Source of the DNA: Lautropia sp.
GTDB taxonomy: Bacteria > Pseudomonadota > Gammaproteobacteria > Burkholderiales > Burkholderiaceae_E
Length of the DNA stretch: 64,000 nucleotides
Assembly (NCBI GenBank): GCA_030527825.1
Contig: JAUNAC010000001.1
Location: 434,001-498,000 of the forward strand
Reading direction: 5' to 3'
The notes beneath the pieces are model-generated. The model saw only the letters and a list, made by a program, of their open reading frames with translations, did not search any database and was not told where the DNA came from. Shown in pieces: positions 29,093 through 38,853 of the stretch (within the stretch, counting starts at the first letter, position 1; each line of letters starts with the position of its first letter). Both the position numbers and the translations under genes were made by a program.

Positions 29093-29641
29093 CTATTTGG
29101 ACAGCGTCGCCGGTACCAGTTTCTCCAGTCCTGCCAGAGGCGCCAACACTTCTGCCGGCAGATGATGGCGCCTGGCCAGCCACTCAGCCGAATTCATGGA
29201 CGCATAGACATTACCCTTGCCATCCTCCCAGATCAGCACTTTGGTTGGCAAGTCAATGGCCAGCGTCGGTTGCTGCACCATCATCGGCGTACCCATCTTG
29301 GGATTTCCAACGATGATGACGCTGGCCGCCGGCATATCGAGCGATTGCTGCTGTGCCGCTTTCTGATGGTCAATCACGGTGAACACCGTCAACCCCTTGG
29401 ACAGCAGCGCATCCTGTATGCGCTTAATGGAATCGGTTGCCGTGTAGCGGCTCTTGAACGTCAACAGTCCGTCGACCGGTGCCAGCACATCCCGGTCTGT
29501 CGTACCTTGCCCGGCCACGGGCGTCGTTATCCCTTCTGCTGCCATTACATACCCTCCTGCCATGGTGAATCCCAGAACCCCGCCGGCCAACAAAGACCTG
29601 ATACCCCATTTTCTGCCTGTGAAAACCTGTTGTGCCACCAA
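29093..29641 (-). CDS. exported DUF302 protein
   Basis: The 182-residue product has an N-terminal signal-like segment (SLLAGGVLGFTMAGGYVMAAEG) and then a DUF302 domain: FKSRYTATDSIKRIQDALLSKGLTVFTVIDHQKAA, VIIVGNPKMGTPMMVQQPTLAIDLPTKVLIWED. DUF302 is a small alpha/beta fold of unknown role. The start is TTG at 29641 or GTG three bases on; AGGAG lies 5 and 8 bases upstream respectively. It is tail to tail with fruA across the terminator and divergent from the bestrophin gene. Confidence 0.85.
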   Translation of the reverse strand: MVAQQVFTGRKWGIRSLLAGGVLGFTMAGGYVMAAEGITTPVAGQGTTDRDVLAPVDGLLTFKSRYTATDSIKRIQDALLSKGLTVFTVIDHQKAAQQQSLDMPAASVIIVGNPKMGTPMMVQQPTLAIDLPTKVLIWEDGKGNVYASMNSAEWLARRHHLPAEVLAPLAGLEKLVPATLSK

Positions 29642-29784
29642 CGCTTCTCCTGAAATGGATTGACGAAAAACGTTCAGTCCACATCATACGGGAAAGCCCG
29701 CGCCTATTGCGGACGCTCGGCCTGACCCGTACAGGCTCCCAGCCAGACTATTCATCCGACCTCCGACACGGCCACCCCACCACC

Positions 29785-30696
29785 ATGATTGTCCGCTCCC
29801 GTCCTCACTGGCTACCCATGCTGTTCGTACTGCGTGGCTCCATCCTGCCTTCCATTGCCCAGCAACTGATCATCATCACCCTGTTCGCCACCGCGGTAAC
29901 CGCGCTACATGGCCAGATACTGGACTGGAAAGTCTCCCTCAACTTTGTGCCCTTCTCCCTGATCGGCGTCTCCCTGGCCATCTTCCTGGGATTTCGCAAC
30001 AGCACCAGCTATGCCCGGTACTGGGAAGCGCGCACACTCTGGAGCCAGGTCCTCGCCGCCTCCCGATCCCTGGGCCGGCAGGCCCTGACCCTGACCGTCA
30101 GCCCCGCCGTCGCACGACCGATGCTGCTGCGCCTGTGTGCCTTCGCCCACCTGCTGCGGCATGAACTGGCCGGCACCGATCCAGCCGCAGACCTACGACT
30201 CTTTCTGGACGAAACAGACGTCCGTCGCATCCTCGATGCCACACAACGGCCCGCCATGGCGCTACTTCTGGCCAGTGAATGGCTGGGTGCGCGCATCACA
30301 GCCAGTGAACTCAACCTGTCTTTCACTGCTGCCTTTGAGCGCAACCTCCACGAACTCAGCACCGCCCTGGCCGGCTGCGAGCGCATTGCCGAAACACCTC
30401 TGCCCTTTCCCTACTCCGTCATCATCCATCGCTGCGCCTATTTATACTGCTTCTGGCTGCCCTTCGGACTGCTGGACGGCATCGGGCTGATGACCCCGGT
30501 CATTGTCTGCTTCATTGCCTATACCTTTCTGGCACTCGAAGCACTGGGGGCCGAACTCGAAAACCCCTTTGGCCAGGATCCAAACGATCTGCCTCTCAAA
30601 ACGCTGAGCCACCAGATCGAAGCATCCCTGCTCGAAATGATCAACGAACCGGCCCGCACCGTCCGCCCTGTTGTCACAAACGATATCCTGACCTGA
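29785..30696 (+). CDS. bestrophin-family membrane protein
   Basis: The 303-residue protein belongs to the bestrophin/UPF0187 family of pentameric anion or cation channels. Visible family marks are MIVRSRPHWLPMLFVLRGSI at the start, FLGFRNSTSYARYWEARTLW after the second membrane segment, and the C-terminal ALGAELENPFGQDPNDLPL, matching the conserved E-x-P-F/D region. About four membrane segments are visible. The start at 29785 is chosen by family similarity; 51 upstream in-frame codons look non-coding. Ion preference cannot be read from sequence. It precedes selD by 73 bp. Confidence 0.88.
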   Translation: MIVRSRPHWLPMLFVLRGSILPSIAQQLIIITLFATAVTALHGQILDWKVSLNFVPFSLIGVSLAIFLGFRNSTSYARYWEARTLWSQVLAASRSLGRQALTLTVSPAVARPMLLRLCAFAHLLRHELAGTDPAADLRLFLDETDVRRILDATQRPAMALLLASEWLGARITASELNLSFTAAFERNLHELSTALAGCERIAETPLPFPYSVIIHRCAYLYCFWLPFGLLDGIGLMTPVIVCFIAYTFLALEALGAELENPFGQDPNDLPLKTLSHQIEASLLEMINEPARTVRPVVTNDILT

Positions 30697-30769
30697 ACAG
30701 CCCAACAGCAACGCATAACGATCGCTATAGAATGGGGCTCCGTTCCCATCACCAGACAGAGTAATACCC

Positions 30770-31825
30770 ATGCCCACCCCGACCACTGCCCCGCGCCTTA
30801 CCTCGCTATCGCACGGCGGTGGCTGCGGCTGCAAGATCGCACCAGGCGTGCTGGGCGAACTGCTGGCCAGAAGCAACCTGCCCAGCCAACTGTTTCCGAA
30901 CCTGCTGGTCGGGACTGAAACAGCAGATGATGCGGCGGTCTACCGCATCAACGACAACCAGGCCATCGTCGCCACGACCGATTTCTTCATGCCGATCGTT
31001 GACGACCCATATGACTTTGGACGCATCGCGGCCACCAATGCCCTGTCCGATGTCTATGCCATGGGTGGGCAGCCCATCATGGCCCTGGCGATCGTTGGCA
31101 TGCCCGTCAATGTCCTGCCACACGATGTCATCGCCCGTATTCTGGAAGGAGGGCAGTCCGTCTGTCGCGATGCCGGCATCCCGCTGGCTGGTGGCCACTC
31201 CATTGACTCGGTCGAACCGATCTACGGACTGGTCGCCCTTGGTCTACTTGATCCCCACCACCTCAAACGCAACAGTGAAGCACGGGCGGGGGATCTGCTG
31301 ATTCTGGGCAAGCCACTGGGCGTCGGCATCTACTCGGCAGCACTCAAAAAAGACCAGCTGGACGAAGGCGCCTATGCGGCCATGATTGATGCCACCACCC
31401 GCCTCAATCGACCTGGTCCTGATCTGGCCCGCCTGCCTGGTGTACATGCCATGACCGATGTCACCGGCTTCGGCCTCCTGGGCCACACCCTGGAAATGGC
31501 CCGCGGCGCCGGGCTGTCCGCACACATTACCAGCCGCTCCGTCCCTTTTCTCGAAGATGCCATCGAATTGGCTTCTGCCGGCATCCGTACCGGCGCGTCC
31601 GCCCGCAACTGGGGTTCGTACGGTAAAGACATCGACATGGCCTTCGATGCGCCCGCCTTCATCCAGGATCTGCTGACCGATCCCCAGACGGCAGGCGGGC
31701 TGCTGGTAGCCTGTGCCCCGGAAGCACGCGACAGCGTCCTGAGCTGCTTTGCCCGTCATGGATTCGGCAGTGCGGCCGTCATCGGCCAACTGCAGGAAGG
31801 CCCCGCCCGCGTACTGGTACGCTGA
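30770..31825 (+). CDS. selD: selenide, water dikinase (selenophosphate synthetase)
   Basis: SelD makes selenophosphate, the selenium donor for selenocysteine-tRNA and for 2-selenouridine in tRNA. The 351-residue product shows the N-terminal SLSHGGGCGCKIAPG, with catalytic Cys19 (not selenocysteine) and Lys22, then DDAAVYRINDNQAIVATTDFF and the C-terminal DPQTAGGLLVAC. Length is normal. No selA, selB, selU/ybbB or selenocysteine-containing enzyme is visible in the window, so its downstream use lies elsewhere. A cystine-binding protein gene follows 18 bp later. Confidence 0.96.
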   Translation: MPTPTTAPRLTSLSHGGGCGCKIAPGVLGELLARSNLPSQLFPNLLVGTETADDAAVYRINDNQAIVATTDFFMPIVDDPYDFGRIAATNALSDVYAMGGQPIMALAIVGMPVNVLPHDVIARILEGGQSVCRDAGIPLAGGHSIDSVEPIYGLVALGLLDPHHLKRNSEARAGDLLILGKPLGVGIYSAALKKDQLDEGAYAAMIDATTRLNRPGPDLARLPGVHAMTDVTGFGLLGHTLEMARGAGLSAHITSRSVPFLEDAIELASAGIRTGASARNWGSYGKDIDMAFDAPAFIQDLLTDPQTAGGLLVACAPEARDSVLSCFARHGFGSAAVIGQLQEGPARVLVR

Positions 31826-31843
31826 TCCCCCCGAACATACACC

Positions 31844-32656
31844 ATGAAAACCTACATCCTTCGCCGCCGCCTGCTCGCATCGTGCCTGTTCCTCACAGCC
31901 GCCGTCCTGGGTACAACCACCCCCCCTGTCCGCGCCAGCGAAGATGCATATAGCGTCATCCAGAAACGCGGCACCCTGAACATCGGTATCGAAGGAACCT
32001 ATCCCCCCTTCAACTACCAGGATGAAAACGGCCAGTTTGTCGGTTTTGAAATCGACCTCGGCAATGCGCTGGCCCAGGCCATGGGCCTCAAGGCCAGCTT
32101 CCAGCCCACCAAATGGGACGGACTGCTGGCTGCGCTGGACGCCGGCCGTATCGATGTCATCATCAACCAGGTCACCATCAGCGAAGCCCGTCAGAAAAAA
32201 TACAACTTCAGCCAGCCTTACACCGTCTCCGGCATCCAGGCGGTTACCCGCCGCCAGGATGCCGGCAGCCTGCCCACGCCTGAAGCCCTGAGCGGCCGAA
32301 AAATTGGTGTTGGACTGGGAACCAACTATGAAGAATGGGCGCGCCACACCATACCTGGCGTCGACATCCGCACCTATGAAGACGACCCCACCAAAAACCA
32401 GGATCTCGCCGTTGGACGCCTGGATGCCGTGCTGGTGGACCGTCTGGCCGCGCTCTATCAGGTCAAGCACAGCCATAATCGCTTTGCCCTGGGTGGCCCG
32501 GCCTTTTCCCATCAGGAATCGGGCATCCCCACCCGAAAGTCCGACAAACAGCTGCTCGCCGCCCTCAACCATGCCCTAGACCAGCTGCGCGCCCAGGGCA
32601 CACTGACACAACTGTCAAAAAAATGGTTTGACACCGACGTCACCCATACCCGGTAA
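31844..32656 (+). CDS. tcyJ: cystine-type ABC transporter periplasmic binding protein
   Basis: The 270-residue protein has a signal peptide (RRRLLASCLFLTAAVLGTTTPPVRAS) and a family 3 solute-binding fold very similar to E. coli FliY/TcyJ: GTYPPFNYQDENGQFVGFEIDL, TKWDGLLAALDAGRIDVIINQ, VGLGTNYEEWARH and YEDDPTKNQDLAVGRLDAVLVDRLAAL. FliY binds L-cystine in the periplasm. The gene is 18 bp after selD and 41 bp before the matching permease. Cystine specificity is inferred from similarity; related amino acids remain possible. Confidence 0.88.
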   Translation: MKTYILRRRLLASCLFLTAAVLGTTTPPVRASEDAYSVIQKRGTLNIGIEGTYPPFNYQDENGQFVGFEIDLGNALAQAMGLKASFQPTKWDGLLAALDAGRIDVIINQVTISEARQKKYNFSQPYTVSGIQAVTRRQDAGSLPTPEALSGRKIGVGLGTNYEEWARHTIPGVDIRTYEDDPTKNQDLAVGRLDAVLVDRLAALYQVKHSHNRFALGGPAFSHQESGIPTRKSDKQLLAALNHALDQLRAQGTLTQLSKKWFDTDVTHTR

Positions 32657-32697
32657 GACCCAGCCCACTTCATCCCAACCAACAGGATCCCCCGGGC

Positions 32698-33387
32698 ATG
32701 TCCGACACCCTGACACTCGTCATCGAATCACTGCCCGACCTGCTCAAGGGCGCACGTTTCACCATCCTGCTCAGTGCTGGAGGCATGTCCCTGGGTCTCG
32801 TGCTTGGCTTCTTGCTGGCACTGGGCCGTCTGTACGGACGGCTCCCTCTGCCCTGGCTGGTACGTTTCTATGTCTCCTTCTTTCGTGGCACCCCGCTGCT
32901 GGTACAACTCTTTGTCATCTATTACGGGTTACCCGAAATTGGCATACAACTCTCGCCGCTGTCTGCCGCACTGATCGGTTTTTCTCTCAACATGGCCGCC
33001 TATACCTGCGAAATCCTGCGCAGTGCCATCGCCAACATCGAGCCCGGCCAGTGGGAGGCCGCAGCCAGCCTTGGCATGAACCGGCGTCAGACCCTGCGAC
33101 GCATCATCGTTCCCCAGGCAGCCCGCACAGCCCTGCCCCCCCTGGGCAACAGCTTCATTTCGCTGGTCAAAGACACCTCGCTAGCCGCCACCATCCAGGT
33201 ACCCGAACTGCTGCGCCAGGCACAGCTTATCACCGCCAGAACCTTCGAAGTCTTTGCCATGTACATCAGTGCAGCCATCATATACTGGCTCATTGCCAGC
33301 GTGCTGGCAGTCTTGCAGGAACGCCTGGAACAGCGGGCCAATCGTCCTGAAAGCAGCTCTCCCCCATCTAGGGATAACCCCAGATGA
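32698..33387 (+). CDS. tcyL: cystine-type ABC transporter permease
   Basis: The 229-residue inner-membrane protein is a His/Glu-type amino-acid ABC permease, close to E. coli YecS/TcyL. It has FFRGTPLLVQLFVIYYGLP, the EAA loop GQWEAAASLGMNRRQTLRRIIVPQA and SFISLVKDTSLAATIQVPELLRQAQLI. About five membrane segments are visible. No ATP-binding subunit follows; the next gene is a lactate permease with its own leader. The ATPase (TcyN-like) must be encoded elsewhere or be shared. Confidence 0.9.
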   Translation: MSDTLTLVIESLPDLLKGARFTILLSAGGMSLGLVLGFLLALGRLYGRLPLPWLVRFYVSFFRGTPLLVQLFVIYYGLPEIGIQLSPLSAALIGFSLNMAAYTCEILRSAIANIEPGQWEAAASLGMNRRQTLRRIIVPQAARTALPPLGNSFISLVKDTSLAATIQVPELLRQAQLITARTFEVFAMYISAAIIYWLIASVLAVLQERLEQRANRPESSSPPSRDNPR

Positions 33388-33676
33388 CCCGACAGCCCCC
33401 TGAAAGCCTAATAACTTATTGATTTTTAATCATTTCCAAAATAACCCCAACCATGCTGTTCATTGACCCGCCCAGGTCGCTTCTGTAAATTCCAAGCGGC
33501 CACTCTCGGAGACATGGAAACGGGGTACGTATCTGTCTATCCGGAAAGATTTTCCGAAAAACCCGTTCCTATCCTGTCGAGTCCGCACCACCCGCATCCG
33601 GGACAGACAGACCCACAAGGCCCGTCCTGCCCTCCTGGACCCGCCGTTTCAACCCCAACACGGAGATGTGTCGTTC
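33388..33676. promoter_or_regulatory. lldP leader with AT-rich palindromic element
   Basis: Directly after the cystine permease the sequence turns AT-rich (about 33407-33450). It contains the inverted repeat TGATT-TTT-AATCA at 33420-33432. It lies about 250 bp upstream of lldP and is a candidate promoter/operator for the lactate permease. No lldR-type regulator is in the window, so the cognate protein is unknown. Confidence 0.35.
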
Positions 33677-35320
33677 ATGGAAACTTGGATCCAGAACTAT
33701 TCAGCGGTCGGAAACAGCCTCACGCTGACCGTTATCGTCGCGCTGCTGCCCATCCTGTTCTTTTTTGCAGCCCTCACAATCTTCAAGATGAAAGGCTACA
33801 TGGCTGGCCTGATTACCCTGCTGATCACGCTGGCTGTCGCTATCCTGGGTTATCGCATGCCTGTCGGCATGGCCATTTCCTCGGCCATATACGGATTTGC
33901 CTACGGCCTGTGGCCCATTGCCTGGATCATCGTCACTGCCGTCTTTTTGTACAAGATCACCGTCAAAACCGGCCAGTTCGACATCATTCGCGCCTCGGTC
34001 ATCTCCATCACTGAAGACCAACGCCTGCAGATGCTGCTGGTTGGCTTCTCCTTTGGTTCCTTTCTGGAAGGCGCTGCCGGCTTCGGTGCTCCGGTGGCAA
34101 TTACCGCCGCCCTGCTGGTCGGACTTGGATTCACTCCCCTCTATGCTGCCGGCCTGTGCCTGATCGCCAACACCGCACCGGTTGCCTTCGGTGCCATGGG
34201 AATTCCCATTCTGGTTGCTGGCAAGGTCTCAGGGCTGGATCCATACCACATCGGCCAGATAGCCGGTCGTCAGCTTCCCATCCTGTCCGTCATCGTCCCC
34301 TTCTGGCTGGTCGCCATGATGGATGGCATGCGGGGCATTCGTCAGACCTGGCCAGCCATCCTGGTCGCGGGCCTGTCCTTTGCCATCACCCAGTTCCTGA
34401 CCGCAAACTTCATTGGCCCCGAACTACCCGACATCACCTCCTCACTGGTCAGCCTGATCTGCCTCTCCCTCTTTCTCAAGACCTGGCAACCCCTGGAAAT
34501 CTTCACCTTCGATGGCATGAAAAAACCCGCGACCCGTCGCGAGTCAGGCCATACGACCGCACAGGTTCTGAGGGCGTGGTCACCATTCGCCATTCTGACC
34601 ATCTGCGTCAGTCTCTGGACGCTCAAAAGCCTGCAGAACATCTTCGACCTGGCAACCATACAGATCAACTGGCCCGGCCTGCATAACCTGGTTCAGAAAA
34701 CCGCCCCCATTGTGGCCCAGCCCACGCCCTATGCCGCACAATTCAAGCTCAACCTGCTGGGCGCCACGGGCACATCCATCCTGCTGGCCGCACTCCTGTC
34801 GGCTATCCTGCTGCGCATGAAAGGCGCAACCATCCTCAAAACCTTCGGCGAAACACTCATCGAGCTACGCCTATCCATCCTGTCCATCGGACTTGTCCTG
34901 GGGTTTGCCTTCGTCGCCAACTACTCTGGCCTGTCCTCCACTCTCGCTCTCGTCCTGGCAAGCACAGGCGCGGCCTTCCCCTTTTTCTCGCCCTTCCTGG
35001 GTTGGGTGGGCGTATTTCTCACCGGTTCGGACACCTCAGCCAACGCCCTGTTCGGCTCCCTGCAAGCCAATACAGCCCACCAGCTCGGTGTCCAGCCGGA
35101 GCTCACCGTTGCCGCCAACACCACCGGCGGTGTCACCGGCAAAATGATCTCGCCGCAATCCATGGCAGTGGCCTGCGCTGCCGTTGGCCAGGAAGGCAAG
35201 GAATCCAATCTGTTCCGCTTCACAGCCAAACACAGTCTCGTGTTCTGCAGCTTCGTGGGAATCATCACCCTGCTGCAGGCTTACGTACTACCCTGGACAC
35301 TACAATTCCTCCCGCGCTAG
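33677..35320 (+). CDS. lldP: L-lactate permease
   Basis: The 547-residue protein is a proton-coupled lactate transporter of the LctP family with about 12 membrane segments. Family signatures are QNYSAVGN at the start, [44 protein letters not shown] and the near-C-terminal [18 protein letters not shown] and [17 protein letters not shown] choose ATG 33677 because it aligns with the E. coli start and has GGAG 11 bases upstream; an in-frame GTG at 33668 is too close to that site. No lactate dehydrogenase gene is adjacent. A 289 bp AT-rich-containing leader precedes it. Confidence 0.94.
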   Translation: METWIQNYSAVGNSLTLTVIVALLPILFFFAALTIFKMKGYMAGLITLLITLAVAILGYRMPVGMAISSAIYGFAYGLWPIAWIIVTAVFLYKITVKTGQFDIIRASVISITEDQRLQMLLVGFSFGSFLEGAAGFGAPVAITAALLVGLGFTPLYAAGLCLIANTAPVAFGAMGIPILVAGKVSGLDPYHIGQIAGRQLPILSVIVPFWLVAMMDGMRGIRQTWPAILVAGLSFAITQFLTANFIGPELPDITSSLVSLICLSLFLKTWQPLEIFTFDGMKKPATRRESGHTTAQVLRAWSPFAILTICVSLWTLKSLQNIFDLATIQINWPGLHNLVQKTAPIVAQPTPYAAQFKLNLLGATGTSILLAALLSAILLRMKGATILKTFGETLIELRLSILSIGLVLGFAFVANYSGLSSTLALVLASTGAAFPFFSPFLGWVGVFLTGSDTSANALFGSLQANTAHQLGVQPELTVAANTTGGVTGKMISPQSMAVACAAVGQEGKESNLFRFTAKHSLVFCSFVGIITLLQAYVLPWTLQFLPR

Positions 35321-35658
35321 TCGCGCCCTGTATCTCGCCAGCCTGACCACATCCGGACAGGCCCCTCAGCCCGCCATCGCCCCCAGGGAAAGCATCCATG
35401 ACCCTGCTGGCCATGGCGGCCTGGGCATAACAGCATCTCCCGCACCGCCGCGACCCGCCAGACAGTCAATATCAGGCAGGACACACGGCATCCATGACCG
35501 ACACTGCCTTATGCAGCTGACGCATGACGGTCTGCCGCCCCCGCCTAACTACAAAAACATACATTGATACCGCCCGGGCGGCCCGGTAACGTCCCAGCAC
35601 GATCACTCCACGCGCACTGTTCGTGATGCGCGTGAACGCCTATCGGGATAACGACAGC
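35321..35658. other. 338 bp intergenic with 12-bp perfect palindrome
   Basis: The stretch lies between lldP and the YeiH-like gene. An uninterrupted palindrome CCGCCCGGGCGG lies at 35570-35581, just after an AT-rich ACAAAAACATACATTGATA. This arrangement resembles a promoter with an operator, but no regulator can be assigned. In-frame codons from 35623 could belong to the next gene if its start is further upstream. Confidence 0.35.
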
Positions 35659-37110
35659 ATGCACCCCCATACCCTGTCCTCCACCATCACGCTCGACCCG
35701 CGCGCCATCCCTCCGGGAACCCCGTCACGCGCCGGCGGGCAGCACCTCCACGCCGGATCCCAGCTCCCGCCCGGTCACCCCCATCCCCCGGCATCCTCGC
35801 CAGTGTGGCACCGTCAGGAAGATGGGTGGGCCATCATCATCGGGCTCGGACTGGTGGCCCTGGCCAGTCTGATACTGCTCATTGATCAAGCTGTTGTGCT
35901 GAAACTGCTCACGGTCAAATTCGATAGCTGGCGGACACCACGCGAAGGACTCGGCGCCCTCGCCAAAACAGTCCCCTCCCTCATATACCTCTATACCCTC
36001 CTGCTGATCCCCCTGTCGATAGGCGCGGCGCGCATGGGTTACCGTGCCACTGATTTCGGCAAGGGGCTCCTGGCGCTCTATGGCCTGGCCGTCCTCGTCA
36101 CCCTGCTATCCAGCAACAGCTATATCAAGGCGGCCCAGCTGGAAGGCCCGCTGGTGGCACTCTTCGTGGGGCTGGCCATCGGCAACAGCTTCCAGCTGCC
36201 AACATGGCTCCATGAAGCACTGCGCACCGAATACTTCGTCAAGACCGGCATCGTGCTCATGGGCGCCACCCTGCCCTTCACCATCATCCTGCAGGCCGGC
36301 CCGGCCGCCATTGGCCAGGCGCTGATCGTCTCCATCGTGACGTTCGGCAGCATCTACTTTGCCGCCACCCGCCTCTTCGGGCTAGACAGGCGCTTCGGTG
36401 CCACCCTGGCAGCCGGTGGCTCGATCTGCGGTGTTTCCGGTGCCATCGCCATTGGTGGCGCATGCCGCGCCCGGCCCCAGCACGTCTCCGTCGCCATCTC
36501 ACTGGTCATCGTCTGGGCCGTCGCCATGATCTTCATTCTGCCCGCCGCCGCCCGTTACCTCGGCCTGCCACCCGGCATTGCCGGCGCCTGGATAGGAACC
36601 TCAGAATTTGCCGACGCTGCCGGTTTTGCGGCCGCCGAAGCGATCGGGCACGAATCAGCCGTACAGACGTTCACCCTGATGAAGGTCATCGGCCGCGACA
36701 TGTTCGTGGGCATCTGGGCCTTTCTGGTCGCCATCCTGTCCGTGACGGTCTGGGAGCGCCAGTCACACGACAGAGCCGAGCGTATCGACCGGCGCGAAAT
36801 CTGGCGCCGCTTCCCGAAATTCATCCTCGGCTTCTTCATTGCCTCGCTGCTGACCACGGCCGCACTCAGTCTGCTGGACGGCCCACAGGCCGCGTCCTAC
36901 AGCAAAGATGTGCTTGGGGTACTGAAATCGCTGCGAGGCTGGTTCTTCACACTCACCTTCCTCGCCATCGGCCTCACCACCCGCTTCCGCGACCTGGCTG
37001 CCGTGGGTATCCGTCCCCTGCTCGCCTTTGCGGTCGGCGTGGCGATCAACATCCCCCTGGGCTACTTCCTGTCCGCCCACCTCTTCGCCAGCTTCTGGAG
37101 GACTCTGTAA
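35659..37110 (+). CDS. YeiH/UPF0324-family putative sulfate exporter
   Basis: The 483-residue membrane protein belongs to the UPF0324/YeiH family. Its family-typical features are ALFVGLAIGNSF, EYFVKTGIVLMGATLPFTIILQAG, GGSICGVSGAIAIGGA and GTSEFADAAGFAAAEAIG, within about 10 membrane segments. It is longer than the 340-residue typical members because of a proline/histidine-rich N terminus and an extra loop near residue 370 (WERQSHDRAERIDRRE). Some family members are annotated as sulfate exporters; this function is weakly proven. The start could be GTG 35623, ATG 35626 or ATG 35659; I prefer the last, which has GGGA upstream. It overlaps the next small gene by one base (TAATG). Confidence 0.83.
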   Translation: MHPHTLSSTITLDPRAIPPGTPSRAGGQHLHAGSQLPPGHPHPPASSPVWHRQEDGWAIIIGLGLVALASLILLIDQAVVLKLLTVKFDSWRTPREGLGALAKTVPSLIYLYTLLLIPLSIGAARMGYRATDFGKGLLALYGLAVLVTLLSSNSYIKAAQLEGPLVALFVGLAIGNSFQLPTWLHEALRTEYFVKTGIVLMGATLPFTIILQAGPAAIGQALIVSIVTFGSIYFAATRLFGLDRRFGATLAAGGSICGVSGAIAIGGACRARPQHVSVAISLVIVWAVAMIFILPAAARYLGLPPGIAGAWIGTSEFADAAGFAAAEAIGHESAVQTFTLMKVIGRDMFVGIWAFLVAILSVTVWERQSHDRAERIDRREIWRRFPKFILGFFIASLLTTAALSLLDGPQAASYSKDVLGVLKSLRGWFFTLTFLAIGLTTRFRDLAAVGIRPLLAFAVGVAINIPLGYFLSAHLFASFWRTL

Positions 37111-37505
37111 TGGCCAGTCGACTGCTCGTCCGCTTCCGGACAACCGTGTCCAGCAACACTCGCGGTCAGCGCGACCGGCTGCTCCAGGCCACCCTGCTGG
37201 CACAGGGCTTTGCGATGACCGAGGAAGATACACCGACGCCCCCTCTGGCACGGGACCGCATCGTCAGCACCACTCGTGCAGACTGGCAGCGGGCGTCACG
37301 TACCGATCACCAGACAACGGTTGCGCCGCGCCTGGCGGCGGCCCTGCCGCCTGCCCGCCTCCGCCCCACAATGTCTCCCGGATGGTCCGCCATCTCGCAC
37401 CGCATCGACGGCCAGGACATCAAGCAGCTGCTGCGCAGCCGCGGCTTTGCCGACCACGAGTTCCGCATTCGCATGGAATTCCAGCGTGGCTGGGGCTGCC
37501 TCTGA
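37110..37505 (+). CDS. small basic protein coupled to the YeiH-like gene
   Basis: The 131-residue product starts MASRLLVRFRTTVSSNTRGQ at an ATG sharing its A with the stop of the exporter gene (TAATG), so it is probably translated by coupling. It is rich in Arg, Ala and Thr and has no membrane segment. The C-terminal part ends DIKQLLRSRGFADHEFRIRMEFQRGWGCL. I recognise no domain. The termination-reinitiation junction is the main argument that it is real. Confidence 0.5.
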   Translation: MASRLLVRFRTTVSSNTRGQRDRLLQATLLAQGFAMTEEDTPTPPLARDRIVSTTRADWQRASRTDHQTTVAPRLAAALPPARLRPTMSPGWSAISHRIDGQDIKQLLRSRGFADHEFRIRMEFQRGWGCL

Positions 37506-37586
37506 GCCAGACCCGGAAGCACAGCGGCACTCCTACGCCGACTGGCACGACCCGTCCCTTTCGAGCACCGGACGGGGAGGCCCCGA

Positions 37587-38519
37587 TCACACCAATGAGT
37601 CAGATCCGGGCTTTGGCCCGGCCTCCGGCACCACTGCGCTCCTCGACCCGAACTCGCACAGCAGCACCCCGACAATGATCAGGGCCACCATGCCGCCCTG
37701 CAGCAGCGTCGGCTTTTCCGCCAGCACCAGGAATGCCAGAACCATCCCGAACACCGGAATCAGGTTCAGAAAAATGCTGGCCTCGATGGCTGACGTCTTG
37801 GCAATGCCCCAGTTATAGAGAAAGTAGCCGCCAAAGGTGACGAAGGTGGCCAGATAGCCGACCGACAGCATCGTAACGGGCGGTACATCCAGGCTCAGCG
37901 GGCTGCCCACGAAAAGCAGGGGAAAGAACAGCACCACGCCGGCAAAGGACTGCAGCGCCGTCAGAAAGAACGGACTGTAGCGGTCCGACAGCCGCTTGAG
38001 CAGGATCACATACAGCCCCGAAGCAGCCATCGCCCCGAACTCCAGCAGATTGCCCAGCCAGGGCACGGGTGCATATTCGCTCCCCTCGGAGCCAAGGCTC
38101 AGACCAAGCGCACCGACGATGCACACGGCAAAACCGGCCAGGGTCCACGTCGCCGGCCTCTCGCGCAGCATCATCCACGCCAGCAGGGCCACGACGGGCG
38201 GCTGCAGGGCATTGATCGTGGCGGCTGAACCTGCCGTCGTAAACCGCAGCGCCTGGCTCTCCAGGAAAAAGTAGATGCCCGGCTCGCAAACGGCCATCAC
38301 CAGCAGATAGAGCCAGTCACCCTTCCGATAGGAAAACCGGCCCCAGAAGCGATACAGCAGCAGAAACCCGACCGAGGCCAGCAACATCCGGAAAAATATG
38401 ATCTTTCCCGGATCAAGAACCCGCACCGCATCCTTCATCGCAATGAAGGAACTCGCCCAGAAAAAGACCGCACACAACAGCGCCAGCTTCGGCAACATCC
38501 GCGAACCTGCCTGGTTCAT
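37587..38519 (-). CDS. EamA-family (DMT) transporter
   Basis: The 310-residue protein has ten membrane segments in two EamA repeats, the first starting LPKLALLCAVFFWASSFIAMKDAV and the second LGNLLEFGAMAASGLYVILLKRLSDRYSP. It contains INALQPPVVALLAWMMLRE, typical of the family. DMT permeases export or import small metabolites; the substrate is unknown. I place the start at 38519, with AGGG eight bases upstream; 20 further codons are open upstream. Confidence 0.88.
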   Translation of the reverse strand: MNQAGSRMLPKLALLCAVFFWASSFIAMKDAVRVLDPGKIIFFRMLLASVGFLLLYRFWGRFSYRKGDWLYLLVMAVCEPGIYFFLESQALRFTTAGSAATINALQPPVVALLAWMMLRERPATWTLAGFAVCIVGALGLSLGSEGSEYAPVPWLGNLLEFGAMAASGLYVILLKRLSDRYSPFFLTALQSFAGVVLFFPLLFVGSPLSLDVPPVTMLSVGYLATFVTFGGYFLYNWGIAKTSAIEASIFLNLIPVFGMVLAFLVLAEKPTLLQGGMVALIIVGVLLCEFGSRSAVVPEAGPKPGSDSLV

Positions 38520-38644
38520 AGCACCACCCTGAATTCCTGTTGACCCAAAAGCAAGACCCGCCCTGCGGCCATTGTCCATCTGGGCAGCCCACGGCCCATT
38601 CTCTGGCCATAACCCATCTTTTGAAGACTAAACAATCGCCCTTT

Positions 38645-38853
38645 CCTGTCACAAACAGGGATTCTCCCAATGTATTTCTCGCCACGGCGTTAAACTAACA
38701 TCAGTTAACAATTGACCAGCTAACTAGGATCATCTTCCTGAATTGATGCTCCCCCGCCTGCCGGCGCTGGCCATGGACTGTCCTTCCGGCCACAGGACAG
38801 CCCCTCCTCCTCCCGTGGCCCGGCTCCTGCAGCCGTCCCAAGGACAACGCATC
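38645..38853. promoter_or_regulatory. leader of first polyol dehydrogenase
   Basis: The region between the EamA gene and the dehydrogenase is AT-richer than its flanks. It contains the inverted repeat CCTGT-N5-ACAGG (38645-38659) and, further on, a near-palindromic GTTAAAC...CAGTTAAC pair around 38689-38709. Either may be an operator. The leader is separate from that of the main polyol operon, so the two dehydrogenases are likely controlled independently. Confidence 0.35.

Noticed and set aside
31244-32572. A 442-codon minus-strand frame opposite selD and tcyJ
   Set aside because: Shadow of two well-conserved plus-strand genes; the Gly/Gln-rich translation resembles no protein family.
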